A DNA stretch of 64,000 nt from Hymenobacter psychrotolerans DSM 18569. Its GTDB lineage: Bacteria; Bacteroidota; Bacteroidia; Cytophagales; Hymenobacteraceae. This document shows, piece after piece, positions 33,072 through 41,362 of the stretch. Each line of letters begins with the position of its first letter. The first letter of the stretch is position 1. The translations under genes were made by a program, and so were the position numbers. The notes beneath the pieces were generated by a model. It was not told the origin of the DNA and made no database searches. It saw nothing but the letters and a program-made list of their open reading frames with translations. The stretch is taken from positions 1 through 64,000 of the forward strand of contig NZ_FRAS01000021.1 of NCBI RefSeq assembly GCF_900142395.1, written 5' to 3'.

Positions 33072-34724
33072 ATGAAACATCTGGTAGCCAAAATCCATCC
33101 GCAGGACAACGTACTGGTCGCGCTGACTGACCTGCCCGCCGGCACGCCCGTCACCTGGGAGGGCACCACCGTCACGACCACCGAAAAGATTCCGGCCAAG
33201 CACAAGCTGGCCCTGCAGTTTCTGGCCCCCGGCGACCCGGTACATATGTACGGGGTGCTGGTGGGTAAAGCCGCCGCGGCTATTGGCGTGGGCGGCCTGC
33301 TGACCACGGCCAACATTCGCCACGCCACCGACAGCTACGACGAGCACGCCCAGCACCGCGCCGAGTGGCAGGCGCCCAGCGTGGAAAAGTGGCAGGACCG
33401 CACCTTCATGGGCTTCCACCGTGCCGACGGCAGCGTGGGCACCGCCAACTACTGGCTGGTGATTCCGCTGGTGTTCTGCGAAAACCGCAACATTCAGGTA
33501 CTGGAAGAAGCCCTGGTGAATGACCTCGGCTACGCCCGCCGCAAGAGCTACCAGCCCCAGACCCAGGAGCTGATTTCGCTTCTGCAGGCCGGCAAGTCGG
33601 TGGAAGAAATTCTGGCCACCGACCTGCATTCTGCGGAGGACGGGCACCAGAAAGCCAAGCTGTTCCCGAACGTGGACGGCATCCGCTTTCTGCAGCACGA
33701 AGGCGGCTGCGGCGGCATCCGGCAGGATGCCCAGACGCTCTGCGGCCTGCTGGCCGGCTACATCACGCACCCCAACGTAGCAGGAGCCACAGTGCTCAGC
33801 CTCGGCTGCCAGAACGCGCAGGTGAGCATGCTGCAGGACGAAATCAACAAGCGCAGCCCCAACTTCAGCAAGCCGCTGTTTGTACTGGAGCAGCAGAAGC
33901 TGGGCACCGAGGAAACGCTCATCAGCATGGCCCTGCGCCAGACTTTTGCGGGCCTGATGCAGGCCAACCAGCAAACCCGGCAGCCGGCCCCGCTCAGCAA
34001 GCTGTGCATCGGGCTGGAGTGCGGCGGCTCCGACGGCTTCTCCGGCATCTCCGCCAACCCCGCCGTGGGCCACGTGTCCGATATGCTGGTGGCCCTGGGC
34101 GGTTCCGTGATTCTGGCGGAGTTTCCGGAGCTGTGCGGCGTAGAGCAGGAGCTGGTAGACCGCAGCGTCGACTCGGCCACGGCCGAGCGGTTCAGCTCCC
34201 TGATGAAAGCTTACGGCGACAGCGCCATTGCCGTGGGCTCGGGCTTCGACATGAACCCTTCGCCCGGCAACATCCGCGACGGCCTGATTACGGACGCCAT
34301 GAAATCGGCCGGGGCGGCGCGTAAAGGCGGTTCCTCGCCCGTGGTAGCCGTGCTCGACTACCCGGAGCCTGTCACGAAGCCCGGCCTCAACCTGCTCTGC
34401 ACCCCCGGCAACGACGTGGAATCAACGACGGCCGAAGTAGGCTCGGGCGCTAACGTGGTGCTGTTCACCACCGGCCTCGGCACGCCTACCGGCAACCCCA
34501 TTGCGCCCGTGGTGAAAATTGCGACCAACACGGCCCTGGCCAAGCGCATGCCCGACATCATCGACCTGAACACCGGCACCGTTATCGACGGCGAAGAAAC
34601 CATTGAGCAGGCCGGGGAGCGGATTCTGGACTACGTCATCCGGGTGGCCAGCGGCGAGGAAGTAGCCGCCGTGCGCCACGGCCAGACCGACTTCATTCCG
34701 TGGAAACGCGGCGTGAGCCTGTAG
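33072..34724 (+). CDS. uxaA: Altronate dehydratase
   Basis: A 550-residue dehydratase that turns D-altronate into 2-keto-3-deoxygluconate. The N-terminal SAF-like domain covers about residues 1-90 (HPQDNVLVALTDLPAGTPV), then the main UxaA domain starts at FMGFHRADGSVGTANYWLV. It contains the conserved cysteines EGGCGGIRQDAQTLCG and LECGGSDGFSGISANPAVG, probably metal ligands, and LCTPGNDVESTTAEVGSGAN. Length is normal. It follows uxaB and precedes uxaC by 160 bp. The ATG at 33072 gives the N-terminus typical of the family; an upstream in-frame start at 32928 overlaps uxaB and is not conserved. Confidence 0.95.
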   Translation: MKHLVAKIHPQDNVLVALTDLPAGTPVTWEGTTVTTTEKIPAKHKLALQFLAPGDPVHMYGVLVGKAAAAIGVGGLLTTANIRHATDSYDEHAQHRAEWQAPSVEKWQDRTFMGFHRADGSVGTANYWLVIPLVFCENRNIQVLEEALVNDLGYARRKSYQPQTQELISLLQAGKSVEEILATDLHSAEDGHQKAKLFPNVDGIRFLQHEGGCGGIRQDAQTLCGLLAGYITHPNVAGATVLSLGCQNAQVSMLQDEINKRSPNFSKPLFVLEQQKLGTEETLISMALRQTFAGLMQANQQTRQPAPLSKLCIGLECGGSDGFSGISANPAVGHVSDMLVALGGSVILAEFPELCGVEQELVDRSVDSATAERFSSLMKAYGDSAIAVGSGFDMNPSPGNIRDGLITDAMKSAGAARKGGSSPVVAVLDYPEPVTKPGLNLLCTPGNDVESTTAEVGSGANVVLFTTGLGTPTGNPIAPVVKIATNTALAKRMPDIIDLNTGTVIDGEETIEQAGERILDYVIRVASGEEVAAVRHGQTDFIPWKRGVSL

Positions 34725-34760
34725 TATAAAACCCAACGCGTGGTGGTCAGCTACCGGCAT

Positions 34761-34788
34761 CGTTTGCGGCGGTTAATCCGCGTAAACG
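34761..34788. promoter_or_regulatory. Imperfect palindrome upstream of uxaC
   Basis: CGTTTGCGG and CCGCGTAAACG are near-complementary arms around an 8-base centre, 96 bp before the uxaC start. A TACCTTTA sequence at 34824-34831 resembles a -7 element. The palindrome does not clearly match the GCAACGTT operator, so a second regulator or a hairpin is possible. Confidence 0.3.
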
Positions 34789-34884
34789 GCTCGAAATCTG
34801 GCCGGAAGCTGCCCGCATCTGAATACCTTTAGCCCGCTTGCCCCGCCTGCGTACAAGCACCGCCCATCATAATTCCCCCTGATT

Positions 34885-36321
34885 ATGAAGCCTTTTCTGA
34901 ATAACGATTTCCTGCTGCAGACCGCTACGGCCCAGACGCTCTACCACGAGTACGCGGCGGCCATGCCCATCATCGACTACCACAATCACCTGCTGCCCGA
35001 CCAGATTGCCCAGGACAAGCAGTTCGATACTATCACCCAGATCTGGCTCTACGGCGACCATTACAAGTGGCGCGCCATGCGGGCCAATGGCGTGCCGGAG
35101 CGCTACATCACCGGTGACGCCTCCGACTGGGAAAAGTTCGAGAAATGGGCCGAAACCGTGCCCCAGACGGTGCGCAACCCGCTCTATCACTGGACGCACC
35201 TGGAGCTGCAGCGCTACTTCGGCATCACGGAGCTGCTGAACGCCGGCAGCGCCCGCCGCATCTACGACCAGTGCAACGAGAAGCTGCGCACGCCGGAGTA
35301 CTCGGTGCAGAACCTGCTGCGCCGCATGAAGGTGGAAACGCTCTGCACCACCGACGACCCGGCCGACTCGCTGGAACATCACCGCGCGCTGGCCGCCAGC
35401 GGCTTTGAGGTGCGCGTGCTGCCTACGTTCCGCCCCGACAAGGCCATGGCCGTGGACGATGCCGCTTCCTACAACCAGTACCTCGACAAGCTGGGCGAAG
35501 CTGCGGCCGTGGAAATCCGCACGTTCTTCGACCTGCAAACGGCCCTGCGCCTGCGCCACGACTACTTCGCCGCTCTCGGCTGCCGCCTCTCTGACCATGG
35601 GCTGGAGCAGATTTACGCCGCCGACTACACCGAGTCGGACTGCAACGACATCTTCGCCAAGATTCGGAGCGGGGAGGAGCTGGCGGCCGATGAGGTGCTG
35701 CGCTTCAAATCGGCGATGCTGGTGCTGCTGGCCGAAATGGACTGGGAGAAAGGCTGGACCCAGCAGTTCCATTTGGGTGCGCTGCGCAACAACAACGCCC
35801 GCATGCTGCGCCAGCTTGGTCCCGATACCGGCTGGGACTCCATCGGTGACTTCCCGCAGGGCCGTGCCCTCTCGAAGTTTCTCAACCGCCTCGACGAGCA
35901 GGACAAGCTGGCCAAAACCATCATCTACAACCTGAATCCGGCCGACAACGAGCTGATTGCCACCATGATTGGCAACTTCAACGACGGTTCGGTGGCCGGC
36001 AAGGTACAGTTCGGTTCCGGCTGGTGGTTCCTGGACCAGAAGGACGGCATGGAAAAGCAGATCAACGCCCTAAGCAACATGGGCCTGCTGAGCCGCTTTG
36101 TGGGCATGCTCACCGACTCGCGCAGCTTCCTCTCGTACCCGCGCCACGAGTATTTCCGCCGCGTGCTCTGCAACCTGTTCGGCAACGACGTGGAAAACGG
36201 CGAGCTGCCGGAAGACCTCGAAGGCCTGGGCCAGATCATCCGCAACATCTGCTACGGCAACGCCAGGCAGTACTTCGGTTTTGAGGCGGTAGCAAAGCCC
36301 GCCGAAGCCGCCACGGTATGA
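34885..36321 (+). CDS. uxaC: Glucuronate/galacturonate isomerase
   Basis: A 478-residue uronate isomerase of the amidohydrolase superfamily. The N-terminal metal motif AMPIIDYHNHLLPDQIA (HxH) and TTDDPADSLEHH are characteristic, together with the C-terminal SRSFLSYPRHEYFRRVLCNL. It isomerises D-galacturonate to D-tagaturonate (and glucuronate to fructuronate), the first step of the hexuronate pathway feeding UxaB and UxaA. Because uxuA/uxuB (mannonate branch) are not in the locus, galacturonate is the likely physiological substrate. It is cytosolic. It is separated from kdgK by 147 bp that contain a dispersed palindromic element. Confidence 0.97.
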   Translation: MKPFLNNDFLLQTATAQTLYHEYAAAMPIIDYHNHLLPDQIAQDKQFDTITQIWLYGDHYKWRAMRANGVPERYITGDASDWEKFEKWAETVPQTVRNPLYHWTHLELQRYFGITELLNAGSARRIYDQCNEKLRTPEYSVQNLLRRMKVETLCTTDDPADSLEHHRALAASGFEVRVLPTFRPDKAMAVDDAASYNQYLDKLGEAAAVEIRTFFDLQTALRLRHDYFAALGCRLSDHGLEQIYAADYTESDCNDIFAKIRSGEELAADEVLRFKSAMLVLLAEMDWEKGWTQQFHLGALRNNNARMLRQLGPDTGWDSIGDFPQGRALSKFLNRLDEQDKLAKTIIYNLNPADNELIATMIGNFNDGSVAGKVQFGSGWWFLDQKDGMEKQINALSNMGLLSRFVGMLTDSRSFLSYPRHEYFRRVLCNLFGNDVENGELPEDLEGLGQIIRNICYGNARQYFGFEAVAKPAEAATV

Positions 36322-36331
36322 GTGAAAGTGC

Positions 36332-36429
36332 GCGTCATGCAGAGGCGCAGCCGAAGCATCTCGCGTGCTGACGTAGGATTGCCATAGCAACCTCAGCACG
36401 CAAGATTCCTCGCAAGCTCGGAATGACGT
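36332..36429. repeat. Dispersed palindromic (REP/MITE-like) element, copy 2
   Basis: The left arm (36332-36371) has GCGTCATGCAGAG, CCGAAGCATCTCGCGTGCTGA; the right arm (36392-36429) has TCAGCACGCAAGATTCCTCG and GGAATGACG, partly inverted. It shares GTCATGC, GAG and CCGAAGCATCTC with the element at 3797-3908. It is non-coding, between uxaC and kdgK. Confidence 0.75.
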
Positions 36430-36468
36430 TCCCAAGACCCCAAGCTCCCAAGTTCCCAAGTCCCCAAC
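36430..36468 (+). repeat. Short CCCAAG-type direct repeats before kdgK
   Basis: CCCAAG or CCCCAAG recurs about six times in 39 bases (CCCAAGACCCCAAGCTCCCA and onward), ending directly at the kdgK ATG. It looks like slippage-prone intergenic DNA adjoining the palindromic element. Confidence 0.6.
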
Positions 36469-37479
36469 ATGAAGCAAGTTGTCACCTTTGGTGAAATCAT
36501 GATGCGGCTTTCCCCGCCGCTCAACTACCGCATTCCGCAGGCCAGCTCGCTGGAAATCACCTACGGCGGCGGCGACGCCAACGTGGGCGCCGCGCTGGTG
36601 CACCTGGGCATGCCGGCCGCGCACGTAGGCTGCTTTCCCGATAACGCGGTAGGCCACGCGGCGGTGCAGGCGTTCCGCGCCCACGGCGTGGATATGAGCC
36701 ACTGCGTGTTCCGGGGCGAGCGGCTGGGCCTGTATTTCCTGGAAGTAGGCGCCTCACTGCGGGCCAGCCGCATCGTGTACGACCGGTACAACTCGGCTTT
36801 TGCCAACCTGCAGCCGGAGTGGTTCAACTGGGATGACATCCTGAAAAACGCCCAATGGCTGCACTGGACGGGTATCACGCCCGCCATTTCGGCCTCTGCG
36901 GCCCAGGCCACGCGCGAAGCCATTCAGGCAGCCCGCCGGCTCGGCATCATGGTGTCGGCCGATGTGAACTACCGCCGCAACCTGTGGCAGTACGGCCAGA
37001 AAGCGCAGGATGTGATGCCCGAGCTGGTGGCCGGCTGCGACATGGTGGTGTGCACCGAAGGCGACGCCGCCGACCTGTTCGGTATCAAAGCCGATGAGGG
37101 GGCCGAAAACAGCTTCGTGTCGATGAGTGAAAAGCTTATCGAGCGTTTCCCGCAGATCAAGCAGGTAATTGCCACCAAGCGCAAAACCCAGAGTGCCTCG
37201 CATGAGCGCATCAAAGGCATGGCGTACGTGAACGGCGCCTACTACCAGACCCTGTACTTCGACATCAACCCCGTCGTGGACCGCATCGGCGGTGGCGACT
37301 CGTTTATTTCGGGTTACATCTACGGGCAGCAGCACTACCCCGCGGTAGAGGAGGCCCTGACCTTCGCCACGGCCGCTTCGGCCCTCAAGCACACCATCCA
37401 CGGCGACGTCAACCTCGTAACGGCCGCCGAAGTGGAGCACATCATGGCCGGCAACACCACCGGCCGGCTGCTCCGTTAA
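36469..37479 (+). CDS. kdgK: 2-keto-3-deoxygluconate kinase (PfkB family)
   Basis: A 336-residue PfkB-type sugar kinase. It has the N-terminal GGDANVGAALVHLGM substrate segment, a middle WLHWTGITPAISASAAQ, and the C-terminal signature DRIGGGDSFISGYIYG, with the catalytic Asp in the GGGDSF loop. In this neighbourhood it phosphorylates KDG to KDPG, the substrate of the aldolase encoded next. Length is normal and the start follows directly after the CCCAAG repeats. It is cytosolic. No ribosome-binding site stands out, as usual in this phylum. Confidence 0.92.
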   Translation: MKQVVTFGEIMMRLSPPLNYRIPQASSLEITYGGGDANVGAALVHLGMPAAHVGCFPDNAVGHAAVQAFRAHGVDMSHCVFRGERLGLYFLEVGASLRASRIVYDRYNSAFANLQPEWFNWDDILKNAQWLHWTGITPAISASAAQATREAIQAARRLGIMVSADVNYRRNLWQYGQKAQDVMPELVAGCDMVVCTEGDAADLFGIKADEGAENSFVSMSEKLIERFPQIKQVIATKRKTQSASHERIKGMAYVNGAYYQTLYFDINPVVDRIGGGDSFISGYIYGQQHYPAVEEALTFATAASALKHTIHGDVNLVTAAEVEHIMAGNTTGRLLR

Positions 37480-37486
37480 TTCATAA

Positions 37487-37552
37487 GTAGTTGATTGATA
37501 GCTGTTAGCTGCTGGCAGCAACAAATGGTAAATAACTATCAACCAACAACGA
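37487..37552. repeat. Imperfect inverted repeat between kdgK and eda
   Basis: AGTTGATTGATAG (about 37490-37502) pairs with CTATCAACCAAC (about 37536-37547) with one mismatch. It could form a stem with an about 33-base loop that itself contains AGCTG/CAGC-type complementarity. There is no T-run, so a terminator is doubtful; mRNA processing or attenuation is possible. Confidence 0.4.
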
Positions 37553-37574
37553 GCACTACCTGATACCTCTCCAC

Positions 37575-38228
37575 ATGCCGCGTTTTTCCGCCGACCATAT
37601 TCTCGCTACTGTTTTGCACACGCCCATCGTGCCGGTGTTCTACCACGCCGATGCCGCGTATGCCGAGCGTATTCTGCAGGCCTGCTACGAGGGTGGCCTG
37701 CGGGTGTTTGAGTTCACCAACCGCGGTGCCAACGCCCTCGACGTATTCCGGCAGCTGGTGCCGTTTGTGCACGAAAACTGCCCGGAAATGCTGCTCGGCA
37801 TCGGTACCATCTACACCGCCGCCGATGCGGAGCGGTTTATAGAGGCCGGCGCCGATTTTGTGGTGCAGCCCTGCATTACGGCGGAAGTGGCCGACGCCTG
37901 CCGCCACCACCAGACGCCCTGGCTGCCGGGCACCATGACCGTGCGCGAAGTATACGAAGCCATGCAGCTGGGCGCGGCCATCGTGAAGGTATTCCCCGGC
38001 AACGTGGTCGGGCCCGGCTTTATTAAGAGCCTGCGCGGCCCGATGCCCACCGTGCCCCTGATGGTAACGGGCGGCGTGGAGCCTACCACCAAGAGCCTGC
38101 GCGAGTGGTTTGGCGCGGGCGTAAACGTGGTAGGCATGGGCTCCCAGCTGTTCAAAAACGACGATCCGGCCGTGCTGAAGCAGCTGCTCACCGATTTACT
38201 TGCTTTCCTGCCGACTATCAGGAAATAA
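37575..38228 (+). CDS. eda: KDPG/KHG aldolase
   Basis: A 217-residue class I aldolase. The Schiff-base lysine is in AAIVKVFPGNVVGPGFIKSL, and a glutamate-containing strand, LLGIGTIYTAADAERFIEAG, and a substrate loop, TGGVEPTTKSLREWF, are as in the family. It cleaves 2-keto-3-deoxy-6-phosphogluconate to pyruvate and glyceraldehyde-3-phosphate, completing the route that KduD, UxaA and KdgK feed. Length is normal. It is 95 bp after kdgK and 81 bp before the ExuT-like permease gene. Confidence 0.96.
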   Translation: MPRFSADHILATVLHTPIVPVFYHADAAYAERILQACYEGGLRVFEFTNRGANALDVFRQLVPFVHENCPEMLLGIGTIYTAADAERFIEAGADFVVQPCITAEVADACRHHQTPWLPGTMTVREVYEAMQLGAAIVKVFPGNVVGPGFIKSLRGPMPTVPLMVTGGVEPTTKSLREWFGAGVNVVGMGSQLFKNDDPAVLKQLLTDLLAFLPTIRK

Positions 38229-38309
38229 GCCTTGCCTTTCCGGCTGCCACCCGGCAGCTACTGCCACTCCTTTCCGCGGCTATTTGCTCACTGTTTTTCC
38301 ACCCGCCCG

Positions 38310-39650
38310 ATGATTCAAGCTCCCCCCGCTGCTTCGGCCCCAGTCACTGACCCGATTGGCAAATACCGCTGGACTATCTGTTCACTGGTATTCTTTGCCA
38401 CTACCGTCAACTACCTCGACCGGGCCGTTATTTCGCTGCTCAAGCCTTACCTCGAAACCGAGTTTCACTGGAACGCCGGTGACTACGCCAACATCGAAAT
38501 TGCGTTCAAGCTGGCTTACTCGCTGGGCATGCTGGGCGTGGGGCGCGTTATTGATAAGCTCGGCACCAAGATTGGCTACGCACTGTCCACCTTTCTGTGG
38601 AGCGTGGCAGCCATCGGGCACGCCTTTGTGAGCAGCACGCTGGGGTTCAGCGTAGCCCGGGCGTTTCTGGGCGTTACGGAGGCCGGCAACTTCCCGGCCG
38701 CCATCAAAACCACGGCCGAGTGGTTTCCGCAGAAGGAGCGGGCCCTGGCTACCGGCATCTTCAACTCGGGCTCCAACGTGGGCGCTATTATCGCGCCGCT
38801 TACCGTGCCGCTCATTGCCGAGTCCATTGGCTGGCGCTGGGCCTTCGTGATTACCGGGGCCATCGGGTTTGTGTGGCTGATACTGTGGTTTATCTACTAC
38901 GAAGTGCCCGCCCGCCAGGCCCGCCTCAGCAAAGCCGAATTCGACTACATCCACAGCGACGTAGACGATATGGCCGCCGCCGCTATTACCACCGAGCCAA
39001 AAGTATCGTGGTTCAAGCTACTGACCTTCCGCCAGACCTGGGCCTTCGTGCTCGGCAAGTTCCTGACGGACCCGATTTGGTGGTTCTACCTGTTCTGGTT
39101 GCCCGACTTCCTGAGCAAGCAATACGGTTTGAAAGGCACTGATATTGCGCTGCCGGTAGCCATGGTCTACATTCTGTCCAGCGTGGGCAGCGTGGGCGGC
39201 GGCTGGATTCCGCTCAACTTCATCAAGAAAGGCTGGGCACCCTTCCGGGCTCGCAAAACCAGCATGCTGCTGATTGCGCTGTGCGTATTCCCGATTGTAT
39301 TCGCGCAGCGTCTGGGCCAGATAGACATGTGGCTGGCGGTGCTCGTGATTGGTATTGCGGCCGCTGCGCACCAGGCCTGGAGCGCCAACATCTTCACCAC
39401 GGTTTCGGACATGTTCCCGAAGCGGGCCGTGGCCTCCGTGACTGGCATTGGTGGCATGGCCGGTGGCCTGGGCGGCATTGCCCTCACGGCGCTGGTGCAG
39501 AAGCAGATGTTCGTGCACTATGAAAGCATCGGCCAGCTTGACAAGGCCTACTTCATCATGTTCTGGATTTGCGGTGCCGCATACCTGCTGGCGTGGCTGC
39601 TGATGCATTTCCTGGCGCCGCGCATGAAGAAAATTGACATCGACGCGTAA
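38310..39650 (+). CDS. Hexuronate:proton symporter, ExuT-like MFS permease
   Basis: A 446-residue major facilitator with about 12 membrane helices. It carries the ACS-family start GKYRWTICSLVFFATTVNYLDR, the A-loop VIDKLGTKIGY, and SVARAFLGVTEAGNFPAAIKT, both typical of ExuT/D-galactonate-type anion:cation symporters, plus AEWFPQKERALATGIFNSGS. It is predicted to import galacturonate and other hexuronates through the inner membrane after SusC/D and the secreted enzymes. It is the last core gene of the locus. The ATG at 38310 starts the conserved sequence; an in-frame upstream start adds 26 residues without a family match. Confidence 0.92.
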   Translation: MIQAPPAASAPVTDPIGKYRWTICSLVFFATTVNYLDRAVISLLKPYLETEFHWNAGDYANIEIAFKLAYSLGMLGVGRVIDKLGTKIGYALSTFLWSVAAIGHAFVSSTLGFSVARAFLGVTEAGNFPAAIKTTAEWFPQKERALATGIFNSGSNVGAIIAPLTVPLIAESIGWRWAFVITGAIGFVWLILWFIYYEVPARQARLSKAEFDYIHSDVDDMAAAAITTEPKVSWFKLLTFRQTWAFVLGKFLTDPIWWFYLFWLPDFLSKQYGLKGTDIALPVAMVYILSSVGSVGGGWIPLNFIKKGWAPFRARKTSMLLIALCVFPIVFAQRLGQIDMWLAVLVIGIAAAAHQAWSANIFTTVSDMFPKRAVASVTGIGGMAGGLGGIALTALVQKQMFVHYESIGQLDKAYFIMFWICGAAYLLAWLLMHFLAPRMKKIDIDA

Positions 39651-39670
39651 CACGGCAACGACCTGCTTCC

Positions 39671-40147
39671 ATGAAACGACTTCTCACTTTTGCGCTGCTG
39701 CTCCTGCTTGGAGTAGCGGCCTTCGCTCAGGCCACCGACAACAAAAAGGACCAGGCTGCCGCCAAAGAAGTGGAGGCGCTGGAACGCCAACGCTTTGAGG
39801 CGCAGGTAAAAAAAGACTACCCGCTGCTGGAAAAGCTGTTTGCCGATGACCTGGTGTATACCCACGCCAACGGCAAGCAGAACAACAAAACCGAGTACCT
39901 GCAAAGCATCCGCGACGGCAAAAGCGTGTACGACAAGATTGAGGTGCAGGCCCTGAACGTGCGGGCCTACAACGATGGCAAAACTGCCGTCGTGAATGGC
40001 ACCATCATCATCACGCAGCCCAACAAGCCCGACGGCACGCCTAACGTGGCCCACCTGAAATATGTGGTGGTACAGGTGAAGGATGCTAAAAAAGGCTGGC
40101 AGGTAGTGCTCTGGCAGAGCCAGAAGCAGCCGGAGGCGAAAAGCTAA
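39671..40147 (+). CDS. Exported DUF4440 (NTF2/SnoaL-like) protein
   Basis: A 158-residue protein. The signal peptide is residues 1-20 (LLLLLGVAAFAQ). The mature part is a cystatin-like NTF2 fold of the DUF4440 group: VEALERQRFEAQVKKDYPLL, LFADDLVYTHANGKQNNKTEYL, and a C-terminal GWQVVLWQSQ. Such periplasmic proteins occur beside sugar-catabolic genes; the ligand or reaction is unknown. It starts 20 bp after the ExuT-like gene and is probably co-transcribed with it, so it may be linked to uronate use. Confidence 0.85.
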   Translation: MKRLLTFALLLLLGVAAFAQATDNKKDQAAAKEVEALERQRFEAQVKKDYPLLEKLFADDLVYTHANGKQNNKTEYLQSIRDGKSVYDKIEVQALNVRAYNDGKTAVVNGTIIITQPNKPDGTPNVAHLKYVVVQVKDAKKGWQVVLWQSQKQPEAKS

Positions 40148-40167
40148 ACGGAGCTACATGCTCCAAT

Positions 40168-40190
40168 GAGGCCGGCCAGACACCGGCCTG
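40168..40190 (+). terminator. Possible hairpin at the end of the pectin transcript
   Basis: AGGCCGG and CCGGCCT pair around a short loop (CCAGACA), followed only by GTT, so it is a weak terminator candidate. Confidence 0.3.
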
Positions 40191-40296
40191 TTAAGAAAAT
40201 GCGGCGGCTGAAAGAGGGGAGTGGAGGTTAGGGGCCACGAACCATCCGGAAGGCCGCCGCACCCTTACTACGCCCCTCCGCTATCCTTCCCACTCC

Positions 40297-41316
40297 ATGA
40301 GTATCACGAATGAAAACGCTATAGCCCAGCCAGTTGGTACTACCCTGGAGCGCTATATCATGCGCAAGCAGGCCGAATTTGCTTTTGCCACCGGCGAGCT
40401 GAGCCAGCTGCTGCGCGACATTGCGCTGGCCGGCAAAATCGTAAACCGCGAAGTAAACCGCGCGGGCCTGACCAGCATTATCGGGGGCATGGGCCAGCAG
40501 AACGTGCAGGGCGAGGCGCAGCAGAAACTGGACGTAGAAGCCAATATCCGCTTTATCCGGGCCCTCACTAACGGTGGCGAGGCCTGCGCCGTGCTGAGCG
40601 AGGAAGAGGACGACATCATCCATACCGGCAACTGCCAGGGCAAGTACGTAGTGGCCATCGACCCGCTCGATGGCTCCAGCAACATCGACGTCAACATCAG
40701 TATCGGTACCATCTTCAGCATCTACCGGCGCGTAACGCCGGTGGGGCAGGAGGCCACCCGCAAAGACTTTCTGCAGGGCGGGCGCAAGCAGGTGGCGGCC
40801 GGCTACATTCTGTACGGCTCCAGCACCATGCTGGTGTACACCACCGGCCACGGTGTGGTCGGCTTCACCTACGAAAACTCGCTGGGCGAATTCTTCCTCT
40901 CGCACCCCAACATCACTATTCCGGCCGGCGGCACTACGTTTTCCTGCAACGAAGGCAACTGGTTCGACTATGCCCAGTACGTGCGCGACTTCCTGACGCA
41001 GTGCAAGCAGCAGCGCATGAGCGGCCGCTACGTAGGCTCCCTGGTGGCCGACTACCACCGCAACCTGTTCACGGGTGGCATCTACCTGTATCCGCCTACG
41101 GCCAAAAATCCGCAGGGCAAGCTGCGGCTGCTGTATGAGGGCTACCCGCTGGCCTTCGTGATTGAGCAGGCCGGCGGCCGGGCCGAAACCGGAGCCGGAG
41201 CGGTGCTCGATATTGAGCCGACCGAGTTCCACCAGCGCGCCCCGCTGTACGTGGGTTCCGCCAATCTGGTGCAGGACCTGGTGGCCCTGGCCGCCGTTGA
41301 GGCCACGCCCGCGTAG
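40297..41316 (+). CDS. fbp: Fructose-1,6-bisphosphatase class I
   Basis: A 339-residue metal-dependent phosphatase of gluconeogenesis, converting fructose-1,6-bisphosphate to fructose-6-phosphate. The metal-binding signature DPLDGSSNIDVNISIGTIFS is intact, as are QKLDVEANIRFI and SGRYVGSLVADYHRNLFTGG. The C-terminus GAVLDIEPTEFHQRAPLYVG is normal. Standing after the uronate genes, which generate pyruvate and glyceraldehyde-3-phosphate, it would supply hexose phosphates during growth on pectin, though it may be an independent housekeeping gene. It is cytosolic. It is followed by a Gfo/Idh/MocA gene 46 bp downstream. Confidence 0.97.
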   Translation: MSITNENAIAQPVGTTLERYIMRKQAEFAFATGELSQLLRDIALAGKIVNREVNRAGLTSIIGGMGQQNVQGEAQQKLDVEANIRFIRALTNGGEACAVLSEEEDDIIHTGNCQGKYVVAIDPLDGSSNIDVNISIGTIFSIYRRVTPVGQEATRKDFLQGGRKQVAAGYILYGSSTMLVYTTGHGVVGFTYENSLGEFFLSHPNITIPAGGTTFSCNEGNWFDYAQYVRDFLTQCKQQRMSGRYVGSLVADYHRNLFTGGIYLYPPTAKNPQGKLRLLYEGYPLAFVIEQAGGRAETGAGAVLDIEPTEFHQRAPLYVGSANLVQDLVALAAVEATPA

Positions 41317-41362
41317 CAACTCCCGCTTTCGGTTTCACTTCTTCGCTCTCGCACTTTCTCCC

